From NCBI GenBank assembly GCA_964511405.1, contig CAZEFK010000204.1, positions 1 to 12,719 on the forward strand: a DNA stretch of 12,719 bases, written 5' to 3'. The DNA is from CAZEFK01 sp964511405 (GTDB lineage Bacteria > Pseudomonadota > Alphaproteobacteria > Elsterales > Elsteraceae). Every line of letters starts with the position of its first letter. Within the stretch, counting starts at the first letter, position 1. The notes below the pieces were generated by a model. The model saw only the letters and a program-made list of their open reading frames with translations. It made no database searches and had not been told where the DNA came from. Both the position numbers and the translations under genes were made by a program. Of this stretch, positions 1-6,128 are shown piece by piece.

Positions 1-219
1 GCGGATCGTTTCCTGGCACTGTTGCGGACCCATCGAGACCGCGATGATCTCGGTCGCCGTGCCTTTTTCCTTGAGGCGGATCGCCTCTTCGACCCCGATC
101 TCGTCGAACGGGTTCATCGACATCTTGACGTTGGCGGTCTCGACGCCGGTCTTGTCGGCCTTCACCCGGATCTTGACGTTGTAATCGATGACCCGCTTGA
201 CCGCGACCAGCACCTTCAT
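1..219 (-). CDS. etfB: Electron transfer flavoprotein beta subunit, N-terminal part (truncated by window edge)
   Basis: Only the first 73 codons are inside the window; the gene continues past base 1. The protein opens MKVLVAVKRVIDYNVKIRVK and contains NPFDEIGVEEAIRLKEKG, the standard N-terminal signature of EtfB. In this family EtfB pairs with EtfA, binds AMP and FAD, and passes electrons from acyl-CoA and other dehydrogenases to ETF:quinone oxidoreductase; it acts in the cytoplasm. The start is supported by a GGGAAGGG ribosome-binding sequence a few bases upstream. The gene follows a cobalamin adenosyltransferase and a HIG1-like protein on the same strand, an arrangement I know from alphaproteobacteria, where etfA usually comes next (outside this window). 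A 120-base gap holding a candidate promoter suggests it can be transcribed separately from the two upstream genes. The identification is firm; the rest of the protein cannot be seen. Confidence 0.95.
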   Translation of the reverse strand, partial: MKVLVAVKRVIDYNVKIRVKADKTGVETANVKMSMNPFDEIGVEEAIRLKEKGTATEIIAVSMGPQQCQETIR

Positions 220-264
220 CGCCGACCCTTCCCGGTGACCACTGCTGTTACCGCAGCGCACGCC

Positions 265-294
265 TGTTTACGGAGCCACCGCAAAGGCTGTCAA
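265..294 (-). promoter_or_regulatory. Candidate sigma-70-type promoter of etfB
   Basis: Read on the minus strand, a perfect -35 box TTGACA (289-294) is followed after 18 bases by TAAACA (265-270), a weak -10 box. Initiation would fall near 258 and give a leader of about 38 bases before the etfB ATG at 219. The -35 match and the position in the only sizeable gap of this gene group favour it. The -10 box matches the consensus at only three of six positions, so this is an inference from the sequence alone. Confidence 0.45.
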
Positions 295-339
295 GCGACG
301 CTCTCCCGCAGTGCGGCGCGAGCGCGCATGCAATGGTGG

Positions 340-897
340 TCAGCGATTGGCCCCGGGGACCCACAGGACGTCGGCCGCACCCTGGGCGTTGGCGTGGCGG
401 GCCAACACGAACAGATGGTCGGACAGGCGGTTGAGATAGCGCAGGGCGGCCGGATTGATCGGCTCGGCGGCGGCGAGCGCGGTCACCAGCCGCTCGGCGC
501 GGCGGGTTACGGTGCGCGCCACATGCAGCGCCGCCGCCAGCGGCGTGCCGCCGGGCAGCACGAACGAGGTCAGCGGCTGGAGATGGGCGTTGAGCGCGTC
601 GATTTCGCGCTCCAGCCGCACGACCTGGGCGTCGGCGACCCGCAGCCGGCCATCGCCGCCGTCGCCCGGGCGGCAGAGATCGGCGCCCAGGTCGAACAGG
701 TCGTTCTGGATCCGCGCCAGCATCCCGTCGAGGTCGCCCGCGGCCTGCAGCCGGGCCACGCCCAGCGCGGCATTGGCCTCGTCGACCGTGCCGTAGGCCT
801 CGACCCGGAGCGCGTGCTTGGGCACCCGCGTACCATCGCCCAGCGAGGTCTCGCCGCGGTCACCGCCGCGCGTGTAGATCCGGGTCAGGCTGACCAT
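340..897 (-). CDS. PduO-type cob(I)alamin adenosyltransferase (ATR)
   Basis: The 185-residue protein begins MVSLTRIYTRGGDRGETSLG, which carries the TRIYTRxGDxGxTSL signature of PduO-type ATP:cob(I)alamin adenosyltransferases. Further on are RVEAYGTVDEANAALG and, near the C-terminus, RYLNRLSDHLFVLAR; both are family hallmarks that shape the trimeric active site. The family transfers the 5'-deoxyadenosyl group of ATP to cob(I)alamin, making coenzyme B12 in the cytoplasm. The length fits the family (about 180-200). I start it at the ATG at 897 because the protein signature begins there; longer in-frame extension upstream runs across another gene. The ATG overlaps the stop of the upstream HIG1-like gene by one base (TGATG), which points to translational coupling. 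It is neither CobA-type nor EutT-type. Family assignment is very secure; no other cobalamin gene is in view. Confidence 0.95.
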   Translation of the reverse strand: MVSLTRIYTRGGDRGETSLGDGTRVPKHALRVEAYGTVDEANAALGVARLQAAGDLDGMLARIQNDLFDLGADLCRPGDGGDGRLRVADAQVVRLEREIDALNAHLQPLTSFVLPGGTPLAAALHVARTVTRRAERLVTALAAAEPINPAALRYLNRLSDHLFVLARHANAQGAADVLWVPGANR

Positions 898-1094
898 CAG
901 CGCCCGAACAGCAGCATGAACAGGATGAACAGCGCCAGCGCCGCGGCCTGCAGCAGCACCCGGTACTGCATCAGCTTGTTGCTGATCTCCGGCGCCGACC
1001 GGCCTCGGCGGGTCATGTTGACGACTCCCAGCGCCAGGACGGCAAGGGTCGCGAGCATGGCTGCCACGACCAGGATCGGCAGGACGGTGCGCAT
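897..1094 (-). CDS. Small two-helix membrane protein, HIG1-domain type
   Basis: A 65-residue protein with two hydrophobic segments (about residues 4-25 and 46-63) joined by a basic, polar loop (N26 to Y44). The second helix starts with R45-x3-Q49, like the end of the HIG1 signature of hypoxia-induced/respirasome-associated proteins (Hig1/Rcf1 in mitochondria). Alphaproteobacterial relatives are annotated as HIG1-domain or 'twin transmembrane helix' small proteins and sit next to the ATR and etfB genes, as here. The start is fixed: a stop codon lies directly in front of the ATG in the same frame, so no longer protein is possible. A ribosome-binding site is weak. Its stop shares one base with the next start (TGATG). 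A role with respiratory-chain complexes in the inner membrane is inferred from mitochondrial homologues; it is not shown by this sequence. Confidence 0.85.
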   Translation of the reverse strand: MRTVLPILVVAAMLATLAVLALGVVNMTRRGRSAPEISNKLMQYRVLLQAAALALFILFMLLFGR

Positions 1095-1155
1095 TCACCA
1101 GTACATGGCGCACGCCCGCTGGATTTGCCAGGGGCGGGAAAGGGCGGGCGCTCGC

Positions 1156-1185
1156 TTGACCCCTCGCCGGCCCGGCGCCTATGGT
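1156..1185 (+). promoter_or_regulatory. Sigma-70-type promoter of the ACT-GT-Nudix-helicase unit
   Basis: TTGACC (1156-1161) and TATGGT (1180-1185) are separated by 18 bases. The -35 box matches the consensus at five of six positions, the -10 box at four. Initiation is expected around 1192, about 110 bases before the ATG of the ACT-domain gene. The same -10 sequence recurs in the hpf promoter of this window. The site lies in the 207-base divergent gap between the HIG1-like gene and the ACT gene. No equally good promoter is visible there for the minus-strand genes. Confidence 0.6.
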
Positions 1186-1227
1186 CCGAGCCATGCACCT
1201 TCGGGCAGCCCAGGGGACGCGAATTAT

Positions 1228-1260
1228 CGGCCCGGTTTCGGCGCACCCCGCGCCGGGCCG
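1228..1260 (+). other. GC-rich inverted repeat in the leader of the ACT-domain gene
   Basis: CGGCCCGG (1228-1235) can pair perfectly with CCGGGCCG (1253-1260). An alternative hairpin inside it, CGGCGC (1239-1244) with GCGCCG (1250-1255), uses part of the same 3' arm, so the two forms exclude each other. The repeat lies downstream of the candidate promoter and about 41 bases before the start codon, hence in the predicted untranslated leader. No run of T follows, so a simple intrinsic terminator is unlikely. In GC-rich DNA such pairings also arise by chance. Confidence 0.4.
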
Positions 1261-1301
1261 GGACCATTCGCGTTCGTCCGCCTGCTGCCAGGAGATGCTC
1301 C

Positions 1302-1643
1302 ATGCTGTCGCATCCGGTCGCCGCTGAGCCGCGCGACCACGCTTGCCTCGATGCGCGCCCGGCCCTGCCGGTCGCCTGCTTCGCCGTCACCGGCCGTCCG
1401 GATCCCGGCCTCATGCCCCGCGTTCTCGAGCAGTTCGCCAAGCGCGACCTGGTGCCCAGCCGCTGGCATGCGGTGCTCGAGACGGCCGTCGGCGAGGATG
1501 CCGAAATGGTGATCGATATCCAGATGCCCGGGCTGGTCCGCGACCAGATGATGCTGATCGCCGCCTGCCTGCGGCAGATCGTCGGCATCGACCAGGTGCT
1601 GGTGTCCGAGAAGGTCGATGACGGCCGACAACGGCGGCCGTGA
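1302..1643 (+). CDS. Stand-alone ACT-domain protein
   Basis: A 113-residue protein. Residues from about 24 to 103 follow the beta-alpha-beta-beta-alpha-beta order of an ACT domain: a first strand PVACFAVTG, a helix with GLMPRVLEQFAKRD, a strand around MVIDIQMPG, a helix DQMMLIAACLRQI and a last strand VDQ/VLVSEK-like end. The pattern is closest to the small regulatory subunits of acetohydroxyacid synthase (IlvM/IlvN type), but no catalytic subunit is nearby. ACT domains usually bind amino acids and regulate enzymes, so a sensing role is possible. I chose ATG 1302 because CAGGAG lies 7 bases upstream (1289-1294) and the domain begins soon after; a frame opening upstream lacks protein character. 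The end overlaps the next gene by 26 bases. The ligand and partner are unknown. The domain call rests on pattern and predicted fold order. Confidence 0.75.
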   Translation: MLSHPVAAEPRDHACLDARPALPVACFAVTGRPDPGLMPRVLEQFAKRDLVPSRWHAVLETAVGEDAEMVIDIQMPGLVRDQMMLIAACLRQIVGIDQVLVSEKVDDGRQRRP

Positions 1644-2373
1644 CCGGGCCGCACCGACAGGGGCTGCGCCGAGGGGGCTGTTCGTCGCCACGCCGTGCTA
1701 TGGCGGGCTGGTCGGCCATCTCTACCTGCGCTCGATGCTGGCGCTCCAGGCGCGCTGCATCGCCGAGGGCGTGGCCTTCGAGGCCGCGACCCTGGGCGGC
1801 GATGCCCTGATCAGCCGGGCCCGCAGCACCCTGGCCCAGGCCTTCCTGGACAGCGCCGCCGGCCATCTGCTGTTCGTCGATGCCGACATCGGCTTCGAGC
1901 CGGAGGCGGCGCTGCGCCTGTTGCACTCGGGACGGGACGTGGTCGGCGGCCTCTATCCCCGCCGCGGCGGCGCGGTCGCCGACCGCGGCTGGGAGGTCGC
2001 CTGGCCGCCGGGCGGGCCGGTGCCGGACGGCGGCTTCGCCCTGGCCGAGCAGGTCGGGCTGGGCTTCACCCTGATCGCCCGGCCGGTGCTGGAGGCGATC
2101 CGCGCCGCGACACCGGCGCTGGCCTATGCCACGCTGCATGACGCGACACCGGGCCGGCGACGCCCCGGCCATGGCTGGTTCGAGCCGCTGGCCGACCCCG
2201 CCACCGGCGCCGTGCTCGCCGATGACGCGGCGTTCTGCCGCCGCGCGGCGGCATGCGGGATTGCCGTTTGGGCCGATCTGGCCTGCCGTCTCAGCCACAC
2301 GGGGCCAGCCACGCTGGACGGCGACTATGCCGCCAAGCTCGGGATGCAGCCACGCGAACCGGAGAGCCCATGA
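1618..2373 (+). CDS. GT-A-type glycosyltransferase-like protein
   Basis: A 251-residue protein with the layout of family 2/Anp1-like glycosyltransferases. It has a first strand with TPCYGG (25-30), an ALISRAR segment (63-69), and LLFVDADIGF (84-93) containing the DxD motif D88-A89-D90 that normally binds the metal and nucleotide sugar. After it come DVVGGLYPRR and a C-terminal stretch with DDAAFCRRA, WADL and LSHTG. This TPxYGG...DADIGF type is found in bacteria and phages. There is no membrane segment, so it is probably cytoplasmic. The sugar donor and acceptor cannot be told. The ATG overlaps the ACT gene by 26 bases with GAAGG just upstream, and the stop overlaps the Nudix start (ATGA), so the three genes are probably co-translated. 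Family level is fairly secure, substrate unknown. No polysaccharide or LPS gene cluster surrounds it. Confidence 0.8.
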   Translation: MTADNGGRDRAAPTGAAPRGLFVATPCYGGLVGHLYLRSMLALQARCIAEGVAFEAATLGGDALISRARSTLAQAFLDSAAGHLLFVDADIGFEPEAALRLLHSGRDVVGGLYPRRGGAVADRGWEVAWPPGGPVPDGGFALAEQVGLGFTLIARPVLEAIRAATPALAYATLHDATPGRRRPGHGWFEPLADPATGAVLADDAAFCRRAAACGIAVWADLACRLSHTGPATLDGDYAAKLGMQPREPESP

Positions 2374-3206
2374 GCTTCGTCGACCATGTCCGGGCCTGCA
2401 ACCGCCACGACCCCTCGTTCTTCCGCCCGTTCCGGATCGGCGGCGCGACGGTGGGCTGGACGCGTCACGACGTCGCGGCCCATCTGGGCGCGCTACGCGA
2501 GTTCGCGGTCACCGAGCAGGGCGTGGTGCTGCGGCCACAGGACCGCGCCGGGCGCGATGCGGCGCTCGACGCCGCGGCCCGCCACCTCGTCGGGGTCGGC
2601 CACGTGCCGCGCCTGCGGGGCGAGCTGTTCCCGGTAGTCGAGCGCTGGGGCCACGCGCCGCTGGCGGTGGTCGATCGCGGCGCCGTCGCAGCGCTGGGCA
2701 TTCGCGCCTTCGGCGTGCATGTCAACGGCTTCTGCGGTAGCGGCGACGCTCTCTCGGTCTGGGTCGGCCGGCGCGCCCTGGACAAGCCGGTCGCGCCCGG
2801 CAAGCTGGACAATCTGGTTGCCGGCGGCCAGCCGGTGGGCATCACCCTGCGCGAAAATGTCGAGAAGGAAGCGGCCGAGGAGGCCGGCCTGCCGGTGGCG
2901 CTGGCCCGCCAGGCGATCCCGGTCGGCGCCATCAGCTACCGGATGGCGGTGGAGGAGGGCCTGCGCGTCGACACCCTGTTCGCGTTCGACCTGCACCTGC
3001 CCGAGGCCTTCGTACCGCGGAACACCGACGGCGAGATCGTGGCCTTCGAGCGCTGGCCGGTCGACCGGGTGATGGCCGTGGTCGACGGCACCGACGACTT
3101 CAAGTTCAACGTCAACCTGGTGATGATCGATTTCCTGGTCCGGCACGGCTTCCTGGGGCCGGAGCATCCCGACTATCTGGAGATCATCGCCGGCATGCAT
3201 CGGTAG
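2370..3206 (+). CDS. Nudix hydrolase with N-terminal DUF4743 domain
   Basis: A 278-residue protein. Residues about 1-120 (FVDHVRACNRHD start, then FFRPFRIGG, VGWTRHDVAAHL) fit the DUF4743 domain; the rest is a Nudix fold. The Nudix box runs G152 to L174 and keeps the metal-binding glutamates E167, E170 and E171, but the usual first Glu is I158 and the usual Arg is K166. DUF4743-Nudix proteins occur in alphaproteobacteria, plants and fungi; fungal and plant members (YJR142W and Nudt20/24, and the Nudix part of Tnr3) are known to hydrolyse damaged oxo-/oxy-thiamine diphosphate. A similar clean-up role here is an inference. The start ATG 2370 has GGAG upstream and overlaps the glycosyltransferase stop as ATGA. 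The next gene begins 10 bases after the stop. No thiamine biosynthesis gene is nearby. Confidence 0.88.
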   Translation: MSFVDHVRACNRHDPSFFRPFRIGGATVGWTRHDVAAHLGALREFAVTEQGVVLRPQDRAGRDAALDAAARHLVGVGHVPRLRGELFPVVERWGHAPLAVVDRGAVAALGIRAFGVHVNGFCGSGDALSVWVGRRALDKPVAPGKLDNLVAGGQPVGITLRENVEKEAAEEAGLPVALARQAIPVGAISYRMAVEEGLRVDTLFAFDLHLPEAFVPRNTDGEIVAFERWPVDRVMAVVDGTDDFKFNVNLVMIDFLVRHGFLGPEHPDYLEIIAGMHR

Positions 3207-3216
3207 GCACCGGTCG

Positions 3217-5571
3217 ATGGTCCGGCGCTCGGGAGAAAGCTGGGAGCGCTCGCTGGTCGGCGTGCCCGAGCTGTGCGCCGCGCTGGACATCGACCGCGAC
3301 GAGGCGGCGCGCTGGATCGCCGACGGCCGCATCCCGATCGCCCGCGAACGGACCCTTGCCCGCTTCGGCCAGCCGGTCACGGTGACCCTCCACGATCCCG
3401 CCCGCTTCGACCAGCTGCTGGACTGCATCCCCGGCTGGCGCGCCGCCGATGCCGCCCAGCGCTCGACCGCCGGCGCGACGCTGCGGCGGCTGCGGCGGCT
3501 GGTCCGCGCCGCCCGGCTGCGCGACATCGCCGTGTATCGCGACGATCCGGCCGGCTTCGTCATCGCCGGCGAGGATGAAATCGCGGCCGGGCCGGACGGC
3601 ACCCTGCCGGTGGCCTGCCGCTGGGCCGCCCTGCTGCCGGCCGAGCTGGTCCAGGCCGCCGAAGACGGGGAGCCGGTCGAGCCGCTGCGCACCGCCGTCG
3701 ACCGCTGGCGGGCCCTGGTCGGGGCGGCGGTGGACCGGGCCATGGCGCACATCGCCGAGCGCGCCGACGGCTTCCTGGCGGTCTATCCCGACGCCGCCGC
3801 CGGCCGCTTCGCGCCGCATCTGGAGCGCGCCTGGCGCCAGGCCCGGGGCCAGCCGCCCGAGCTGGAGCTGCACGGCGCCGACCTGGCCCCGGTCGACGGC
3901 GGCGAGCCGGCCGGCGTCGAACGCCTGGCCCCGTTCGTGGTGCAGGCGCTGTCGCCGCGGCTCGACCGCGCCATCGAGAGCTTCGCGCGCACCGAAGCCG
4001 CCGCCCAGCTCCGCCACCGGTCGGGCCTGGCCGACTACCCGGCGCTGTTCCCGGTGGCGCGTGGCCTGGGCCGCCGCCTCCGGCTGCTGGTCGGGCCGAC
4101 CAATTCGGGCAAGACCCACGCCGCCATGCGCCGCCTGGCCGCGGCCGAGAGCGGCGTCTATGCCGCGCCGCTGCGCCTGATGGCGCTGGAGGCCTATGAG
4201 CGGCTCGCCGATGGCGATGGCGTGGCCTGCGCCATGGTCACCGGCGAGGAGCGGATCGACACGCCGGGCGCCCGGCATCTGGCCTGCACCATCGAGACCG
4301 TCAACCTCGACCGCCCGGTCGAGGTCGCGGTCATCGACGAGATCCAGATGCTGGGCGACGCCGACCGCGGCTGGGCCTGGACCCAGGCGCTGATCGGCCT
4401 GCCCGCGGCCGAGATCGTGATGACCGGCTCGCTGGATGCGGTGCCTTGGGTCATGAACATCGCCCGCCAGACCGGCGAGGACGTCGAGGTCGAGACCTTC
4501 GAGCGCAAGTCGCCGCTGCGGCCGCTGGTGCGGCCGGTGCGCCTGGGCGAGGCGACCGCCGGCGACGCCCTGATCGCCTTCTCGCGCGCCGACGTGATGC
4601 GGCTGCGCGCGGCGCTGCTCGACCGCGGCCACCGGGTCGCCGCCATCTATGGCGCGCTCGGGCCCGAGGTGCGGCGGGCCGAGGCGCGCCGCTTCCGCAG
4701 CGGCGACGCCGACCTGATCGTCGCCACCGACGCCATCGGCATGGGCCTCAACCTGCCGATCCGCCGGGTTCTGTTCTCGACCCTGGCCAAGTTCGACGGC
4801 ACCACGGACCGCATGCTGACCGGCTCGGAGATTCGCCAGATCGCCGGGCGGGCCGGCCGCTTCGGCCATCATGAGGAAGGCTGGGCCGGGGTGCTGGCCG
4901 AAAGCGGCGAGACCGGCGAGCCGGTGGCCGAAGCGCTGGCCACCCGGCCGGCGGCGCCGCGCGACGTGCGCCCGTTCGTCATGCCGCCGCGGCGCGCCAT
5001 CGAGGCGGCGGCCGAGCTGCTGGGCACCGATCGGCTGTCGCGGATCCTGCGCTTCTTCGCCGCCGAGGTGCTGGCCGACGATCCGGCGTTGCGCGTCGCC
5101 GACCTGGACGGCCCCTGCGCGATCGCCGACGCCATCCAGCGTTCGGGCCTGCCGCTCGGGATCCGCATCGGCTATCTGGGCGTCCCGGTCGACGTGCGCG
5201 ACGAGCGGGCCCTGCAGGACCTGGCCGAGTGGGCGTGGCGCCATGCCCATGGCGAGATGGCGCGGCCGACCCTGGGGCCGGGACGCGGCGCCGACGCCGT
5301 GCCGGCCTCGGATCGCGAGCTGGCGCGGGCCGAGGTCGCCGCCAAACGGATCACCGGCTATCTATGGCTGTCGATGCGCTGGCCCGAGACCTATGCCTGC
5401 CGCGACGAGGCGCTGGCCGAACGCGACCGGCTGGCCGGCCTCATCGAGCGCGCGCTGCAACGGCGCGTGGCCGAGCGCAGCTGCCGCCGCTGTGGCACTC
5501 CGCTGCCGCCGGCCGGACCGCCGATCTGCCTGGCATGCCGACGCGGCAAGCGGCGTCAGGCCGCCCAGTAG
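3217..5571 (+). CDS. SUV3-like superfamily 2 RNA helicase with C-terminal zinc-ribbon-like tail
   Basis: A 784-residue DExH helicase. Walker A is GPTNSGKT (293-300), motif II is DEIQ (374-377) within VIDEIQMLGDADRGWAW, and motif VI is QIAGRAGR (541-548). GPTNSGKT, DEIQM and QIAGRAGRFG together are the signature of SUV3, the mitochondrial RNA-degradosome helicase whose relatives are widespread in alphaproteobacteria. The SUV3 C-terminal domain follows. The N-terminal ~280 residues hold a short helix-turn-helix-like segment (about 13-40: VPELCAALDIDRDEAARWI) and an alpha-helical, Ala/Arg-rich region. The tail has C756-x2-C759 and C771-x2-C774, a possible zinc ribbon, then a basic end. An RNA unwinding role in decay or ribosome maturation is inferred from the family. 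It starts 10 bases after the Nudix stop, so it is probably the last gene of the unit. Its end overlaps a convergent gene by 16 bases. Confidence 0.93.
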   Translation: MVRRSGESWERSLVGVPELCAALDIDRDEAARWIADGRIPIARERTLARFGQPVTVTLHDPARFDQLLDCIPGWRAADAAQRSTAGATLRRLRRLVRAARLRDIAVYRDDPAGFVIAGEDEIAAGPDGTLPVACRWAALLPAELVQAAEDGEPVEPLRTAVDRWRALVGAAVDRAMAHIAERADGFLAVYPDAAAGRFAPHLERAWRQARGQPPELELHGADLAPVDGGEPAGVERLAPFVVQALSPRLDRAIESFARTEAAAQLRHRSGLADYPALFPVARGLGRRLRLLVGPTNSGKTHAAMRRLAAAESGVYAAPLRLMALEAYERLADGDGVACAMVTGEERIDTPGARHLACTIETVNLDRPVEVAVIDEIQMLGDADRGWAWTQALIGLPAAEIVMTGSLDAVPWVMNIARQTGEDVEVETFERKSPLRPLVRPVRLGEATAGDALIAFSRADVMRLRAALLDRGHRVAAIYGALGPEVRRAEARRFRSGDADLIVATDAIGMGLNLPIRRVLFSTLAKFDGTTDRMLTGSEIRQIAGRAGRFGHHEEGWAGVLAESGETGEPVAEALATRPAAPRDVRPFVMPPRRAIEAAAELLGTDRLSRILRFFAAEVLADDPALRVADLDGPCAIADAIQRSGLPLGIRIGYLGVPVDVRDERALQDLAEWAWRHAHGEMARPTLGPGRGADAVPASDRELARAEVAAKRITGYLWLSMRWPETYACRDEALAERDRLAGLIERALQRRVAERSCRRCGTPLPPAGPPICLACRRGKRRQAAQ

Positions 5572-5729
5572 AGGACCGCCGCGACCGCCACCCAGCCGAC
5601 GCACGACAGCCCCAGGATCACGGCCAGCGACGCCCGGCGGCTGAGCCGTTCGGGCGCTGCGGCCGGCTCGAACGCTGCGACCGGCCGGTCGATCACGGCA
5701 TCTGCGATGGGGGAGTGGGCGGTCTTCAT
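5556..5729 (-). CDS. Small membrane protein with one C-terminal helix, unknown function
   Basis: A 57-residue protein: a polar, Ala/Pro-rich N-terminal part (1-32) ends in LSRRAS, followed by a hydrophobic segment (about 35-55, LAVILGLSCVGWVAVAAVLY). The two arginines before the helix predict the N-terminus in the cytoplasm and a C-terminal anchor in the inner membrane. I prefer ATG 5729 because GACGAGG lies 6 bases upstream; an in-frame ATG at 5807 would add 26 residues of no recognisable character and has no ribosome-binding site. The gene converges on the helicase and overlaps its last 16 bases. A promoter with a perfect TATAAT lies at 5823-5851. I do not recognise a family; tail-anchored proteins of this size are common in alphaproteobacteria. 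Confidence 0.6.
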   Translation of the reverse strand: MKTAHSPIADAVIDRPVAAFEPAAAPERLSRRASLAVILGLSCVGWVAVAAVLYWAA

Positions 5730-5818
5730 GCCAACCTCGTCGAAGGTCCGTGTGTCGCTCGCAACCGGCAGCCTGCAAGCATCCGATCCGAGACCAATGG
5801 CCCGCATCGTAGGCGGAC

Positions 5819-5962
5819 ATGGATTATATAAAGGTTAAAATCGACTTTGAAGATCCGCTACAAAGTTTATTCAATTATCTCAACAATCCAATATTGCTTA
5901 GACCGAATGTGTTGAGAGCTTTTCTAAGCCCTTGGCGAGAATACCACTGCCAAAGCGGGTAA
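5819..5962 (+). CDS. Possible 47-residue ORF in an AT-rich island (doubtful gene)
   Basis: An uninterrupted frame of 47 sense codons from ATG 5819 to TAA 5960-5962. Its GC content is about 37% (54 of 144 bases; about 30% over the first 90), while the surrounding genes are near 70%. It uses codons such as TTA, ATA and AGA that are almost absent from its neighbours. The predicted peptide starts MDYIKVKIDFEDPLQSLFNY and has an aromatic, basic end with FLSPWREYHC. I recognise no family. AGGCGG sits only two bases before the ATG, a poor ribosome-binding spacing. Because stop codons are frequent in AT-rich DNA, a clean run of this length is suggestive but not proof. It could be a remnant of a transferred gene, a small peptide, or simply a promoter region. 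The minus-strand promoter overlaps its first codons. Confidence 0.3.
   Translation: MDYIKVKIDFEDPLQSLFNYLNNPILLRPNVLRAFLSPWREYHCQSG
5823..5851 (-). promoter_or_regulatory. Sigma-70-type promoter of the small membrane protein gene
   Basis: Read on the minus strand, TTCAAA (5846-5851) and a perfect TATAAT (5823-5828) are spaced by 17 bases. Initiation would be near 5816, leaving a leader of about 86 bases before the ATG at 5729. A perfect -10 box is rare in this GC-rich DNA and the spacing is ideal. The -35 box matches four of six positions. It sits in the AT-rich island, so chance matches are likelier there than elsewhere in the window. Confidence 0.55.
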
Positions 5963-6128
5963 GACATCGGCAAGATAGCGCTGTGTCGCTTGCTCGAAAC
6001 CGCTCGGCCGTTCGACCGATCGCCGGGCTGTACGACGATGTCGGGTTCGCCGGGCCCTGACCGTTGCCGCTGCCGGTGGGCAGCGGGTACCATCCGCCCC
6101 GGGGACAACCAGGCACGGGCGCGAATGG
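5963..6128. other. Gap before the histidine-phosphatase gene, with a strong hairpin at 6067-6086
   Basis: Base composition returns to GC-rich here. The clear element is a perfect 8-base-pair inverted repeat, CCGCTGCC (6067-6074) and GGCAGCGG (6079-6086), with the loop GGTG. It ends 42 bases before the ATG at 6129. It is not followed by a T run, so it is not a classical terminator; it may act as a leader hairpin or end the upstream island's transcripts in a factor-dependent way. A weak pair TTGCCG / TACCAT overlaps the hairpin, but I do not call it a promoter. No further gene was found in this stretch. Confidence 0.45.

Noticed and set aside
22..1512. A 496-codon open frame on the plus strand across etfB, the adenosyltransferase and the HIG1-like gene
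   Set aside because: It crosses three recognised minus-strand genes and the promoter region, and its sequence has no protein-family character.
3184..5250. A 688-codon open frame on the minus strand opposite the helicase gene
   Set aside because: Its product is rich in Gly, Arg, Ala, Gln and His with no recognisable domain, the usual mirror of a GC-rich gene. The plus-strand helicase has all motifs in order.
6065..6092. TTGCCG and TACCAT as a promoter for the histidine phosphatase gene
   Set aside because: Both boxes are weak, and the spacer is the strong hairpin itself; the hairpin explains the conservation-like appearance better.
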